Shown here: piece by piece, positions 62,308-64,000 of the stretch
How the letters are laid out: every line of letters begins with the position of its first letter
Position numbering within the stretch: position 1 is the stretch's first letter
NCBI GenBank assembly: GCA_910576975.1
Contig: CAJTJY010000018.1
Location: forward strand, 1 to 64,000
DNA: 64,000 bases
Reading direction: 5' to 3'
DNA from: an uncultured Lachnospiraceae bacterium
GTDB taxonomy: Bacteria > Bacillota > Clostridia > Lachnospirales > Lachnospiraceae
The notes under the pieces: model-generated
Told to the model about the DNA's origin: nothing
The model's input: only the letters and a program-made list of their open reading frames with translations
Databases searched by the model: none
Translations under genes and position numbers: made by a program

Positions 62308-63204
62308 TTACTTTGAAAAGCTTAAAAGACTGCAGGCAAGCTCCTTTCCAAGCGCCTGAGCCTCCTCCTTCGCTCCGCAAATCTGACCCTTTTTATAATG
62401 ACTGCTCCCTTCCCCGGCATACATCCCAGTCAGCTTCAGCCTTCCTGTCTCCTGCTCTAGTCTGGCATAAGCGGCGATCGGGGAGCTGCATCCACCTCCT
62501 AAGGCAGTTACAAAACTGCGTTCTGCCTGGGCGCACCAAGCGCTTTCCTGATCAAAAAAACTCTTCAGGCAAGAATAGTCTTCTCCCATTCTTCCCTGAA
62601 CGGCGAGAATTCCCTGGCCTGCTGCGGGTAATAGCTCCTCTACCGAAAAGTAACGGCTGATCCTCTCTGACAGTCCCAAGCGCTTCAATCCCGCCGCCGC
62701 CAAAACCAGGGCGCCATATTCTCCCTGATCCAGCTTTTGAAGGCGGGTCAGCACATTTCCGCGAATGCTTTTGACTTCCATATCTGGAAACAGCTCCCTT
62801 AGCTGGAGCGCGCGCCTTGCGCTAGAGCATCCCAAAGGCAGCAGGGGATCTAGGCTATTGGCGCCTCTTTGCAAAACTAGCACGTCCCTGGCGTCCTCCC
62901 TTTTGGAAAAACCCAGCAGCGGAAGATCTTCTGGCACCTGCATGGGCACATCCTTTAAGCTGTGGACAGACACATCGCTGCGATTTTCTCTGAGTGCATG
63001 ATCCAGCTCTTTGACAAACAATCCTTTGCCTCCGATTTTATCCAGTGCGCGGTCTAAAATCCGGTCCCCGGTGGTCTTCATCGTCACAAGCTCTGGCTCA
63101 ATCCCCTTACAAGAACGCCGAATCTCTGCCGCCAAAAGCTGCGCTTGTACCACCGCCAAGCGGCTCTCCCTGGTCCCAATTCTCATTTTCGGCACAATCT
63201 TCAC
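62308..63204 (-). CDS. hemC: Porphobilinogen deaminase
   Basis: A 298-residue HemC that polymerises four PBG into hydroxymethylbilane. MRIGTRESRLAVVQAQL (N-terminus), GGKGLFVKELD, SVHSLKDVPM and the cofactor Cys in ALGGGCSSPIAAYA are present. The start overlaps the stop of the siroheme gene by four bases; TetM-NYN starts 88 bases after the hemC stop, the only gap in the operon. Confidence 0.96.
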   Translation of the reverse strand: MKIVPKMRIGTRESRLAVVQAQLLAAEIRRSCKGIEPELVTMKTTGDRILDRALDKIGGKGLFVKELDHALRENRSDVSVHSLKDVPMQVPEDLPLLGFSKREDARDVLVLQRGANSLDPLLPLGCSSARRALQLRELFPDMEVKSIRGNVLTRLQKLDQGEYGALVLAAAGLKRLGLSERISRYFSVEELLPAAGQGILAVQGRMGEDYSCLKSFFDQESAWCAQAERSFVTALGGGCSSPIAAYARLEQETGRLKLTGMYAGEGSSHYKKGQICGAKEEAQALGKELACSLLSFSK

Positions 63205-63668
63205 GCTCCTTCCTCTGGTTGCAAGAGCAGCTTTCGGATATCCTTTGCCACCTTGGCTGCCTGACGGTGATCTTTCCCCTGCGCCGTTACTCCCACGACG
63301 ATTTCACCCGCCTTTACAATTCCTGGAAAATAAAAATCACACTTTTCCTTATCCGACGCTACATTCACTGGGATATGCTTATGATTGCACTCTCGGAAAA
63401 TGGCGTCATTCACCTGATGGTCATTGGTAGCCGCCAGGACAAAATCTTGCTCGCAAAGCTCGCTGGGACGATAGCTGCGGTATTCCAGGACCAGCTTTTG
63501 CTGCTCATGTGCCAGCGCTTGCAATTCCCTGGCAATCTCAGGGGCGACCACCGTAATCCTTGCTCCAAACAAAAGCAGCATCTTCACCCGCCGCAGGGCA
63601 ATAGTCCCGCCCCCGAATACCCAGATCTCTTTATCATTCATATCCACAAACAAGGGAAAATAACCCAT
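63201..63668 (-). CDS. Precorrin-2 dehydrogenase / sirohydrochlorin ferrochelatase-like (CysG N-terminal type)
   Basis: A 155-residue protein with an NAD-binding VFGGGTIALRRVKMLLLFGA motif, as in the N-terminal half of CysG or Met8/SirC. It oxidises precorrin-2 and may insert iron to make siroheme. It joins the CobA-HemD step, so the operon supports siroheme as well as early heme intermediates. The start overlaps the Nudix gene stop by one base. Confidence 0.9.
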   Translation of the reverse strand: MGYFPLFVDMNDKEIWVFGGGTIALRRVKMLLLFGARITVVAPEIARELQALAHEQQKLVLEYRSYRPSELCEQDFVLAATNDHQVNDAIFRECNHKHIPVNVASDKEKCDFYFPGIVKAGEIVVGVTAQGKDHRQAAKVAKDIRKLLLQPEEGA

Positions 63669-64000
63669 TATTGCACCGCCTCCGAAAATGCCTGCCGGAT
63701 GCTGTCGTAATGAAGAAAAATCCCTTGCCTTGCCAGCTCTTCAATCTGGGCTTTGTCTGCCAGCATATACCCCGCCGCTTCCGCTTGCTGCAGCCTGACG
63801 TCGGACTCATCAAAATCCAATACGAACCGGTAGACGTCTACGAAATAATTATCTCCTTCCTCTGGATTCTCCCGCTGGTAAGTAAACAGATATCCTCCCT
63901 CGCAGTCTGACACGTCAAGTCCTGTCTCTTCCTTTACTTCCCGCAGCACTGCGTCTTTTGAATCCTCCCCTGCAAGCGCTGCGCCGCCGGAAACCTCCCA
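63668..64000 (-). CDS. Nudix hydrolase (5' end off window)
   Basis: The visible C-terminal 110 residues contain the Nudix box: GGAALAGEDSKDAV followed by LREVKEETGLDV. The following residues, including YFVDVYRFVLDFD, resemble the NUDIX clade of small-nucleotide diphosphate hydrolases. The start is off the right edge. It precedes the siroheme gene in the same direction with overlap, so it is part of, or just before, the heme operon. Confidence 0.85.
   Translation of the reverse strand, partial: WEVSGGAALAGEDSKDAVLREVKEETGLDVSDCEGGYLFTYQRENPEEGDNYFVDVYRFVLDFDESDVRLQQAEAAGYMLADKAQIEELARQGIFLHYDSIRQAFSEAVQ

Noticed and set aside
1..64000. CRISPR array
   Set aside because: No regularly spaced short direct repeats were found; the repeated units are long palindromes at single sites.

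Overview
The window looks like a chromosomal segment of a gut Lachnospiraceae-type Firmicute (Clostridia). This rests on the era-yqzL-recO order, the Bacillus-like cysE-cysS-mrnC-rlmB-sigH cluster with a sporulation sigma factor, strong GGAGG ribosome binding sites, sigma-A promoters (TTGACA-17-TATAAT), a choloylglycine hydrolase of bile-exposed bacteria, and the protein styles throughout. Nearly all genes lie on the minus strand; the main plus-strand exceptions are an HD-domain protein, an LTA-synthase-like sulfatase, a small 54-residue protein, a broken YciI-like gene and two mobile-element fragments.

Layout. 1-1.7 kb: end of an integrated mobile element (IS110 transposase C-terminus, ParA, two small element ORFs) abutting the 3' end of ppdK. 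1.7-12.6 kb: ppdK with a long structured leader, glyS, a lipoprotein, recO/yqzL/era, an M16C metalloprotease and a cold-shock gene. 12.6-18.3 kb: MscS channel, HD protein, MATE exporter, CPBP protease. 18.4-26.4 kb: one tight operon running folC-folE-folP-folBK and on into an LRR protein, a VWA protein, a MoxR-like AAA ATPase and a HAD phosphatase. 26.5-38 kb: LTA-synthase-like sulfatase, a PucR-type regulator/CAT-like/Rrf2 operon, an ABC ATPase, an S1/lytic transglycosylase/dUTPase/PRTase operon and a bile-salt-hydrolase-like gene. 38.1-39.7 kb: decay zone with a frameshifted YciI gene, an IS3 orfA, a truncated secreted protein, and a partial tRNA-Thr copy facing the intact tRNA-Thr. 39.8-49.3 kb: sigH-rlmB-mrnC-cysS-cysE and glf-apt-ispF-GNAT operons, NdpA-like protein. 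50.1-52.9 kb: AT-rich island next to tRNA-Leu. 53.1-64 kb: RNA methylase, amidase and a heme/siroheme operon.

Most interesting content. (1) The tRNA-Leu island carries a two-gene cassette: a stand-alone PPDK-like protein (degenerate ATP-grasp plus an intact phosphohistidine swivelling domain, no PEP/pyruvate barrel) translationally coupled to an intact response-regulator receiver fused to a TIR-like nucleotide-binding domain of the CAP12/TIR-STING type. With no histidine kinase beside it, this suggests a phosphorylation-gated NADase-like defence or stress switch fed by a PEP-type phosphohistidine donor. (2) A TetM/EF-G-like ribosomal protection GTPase is fused to a Rae1/YacP-type NYN nuclease inside the heme operon, while the usual yacP slot between rlmB and sigH is empty. 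(3) A family of about 180-nt palindromic elements sits between transcription units; their outer arms differ between copies yet stay complementary within each copy.
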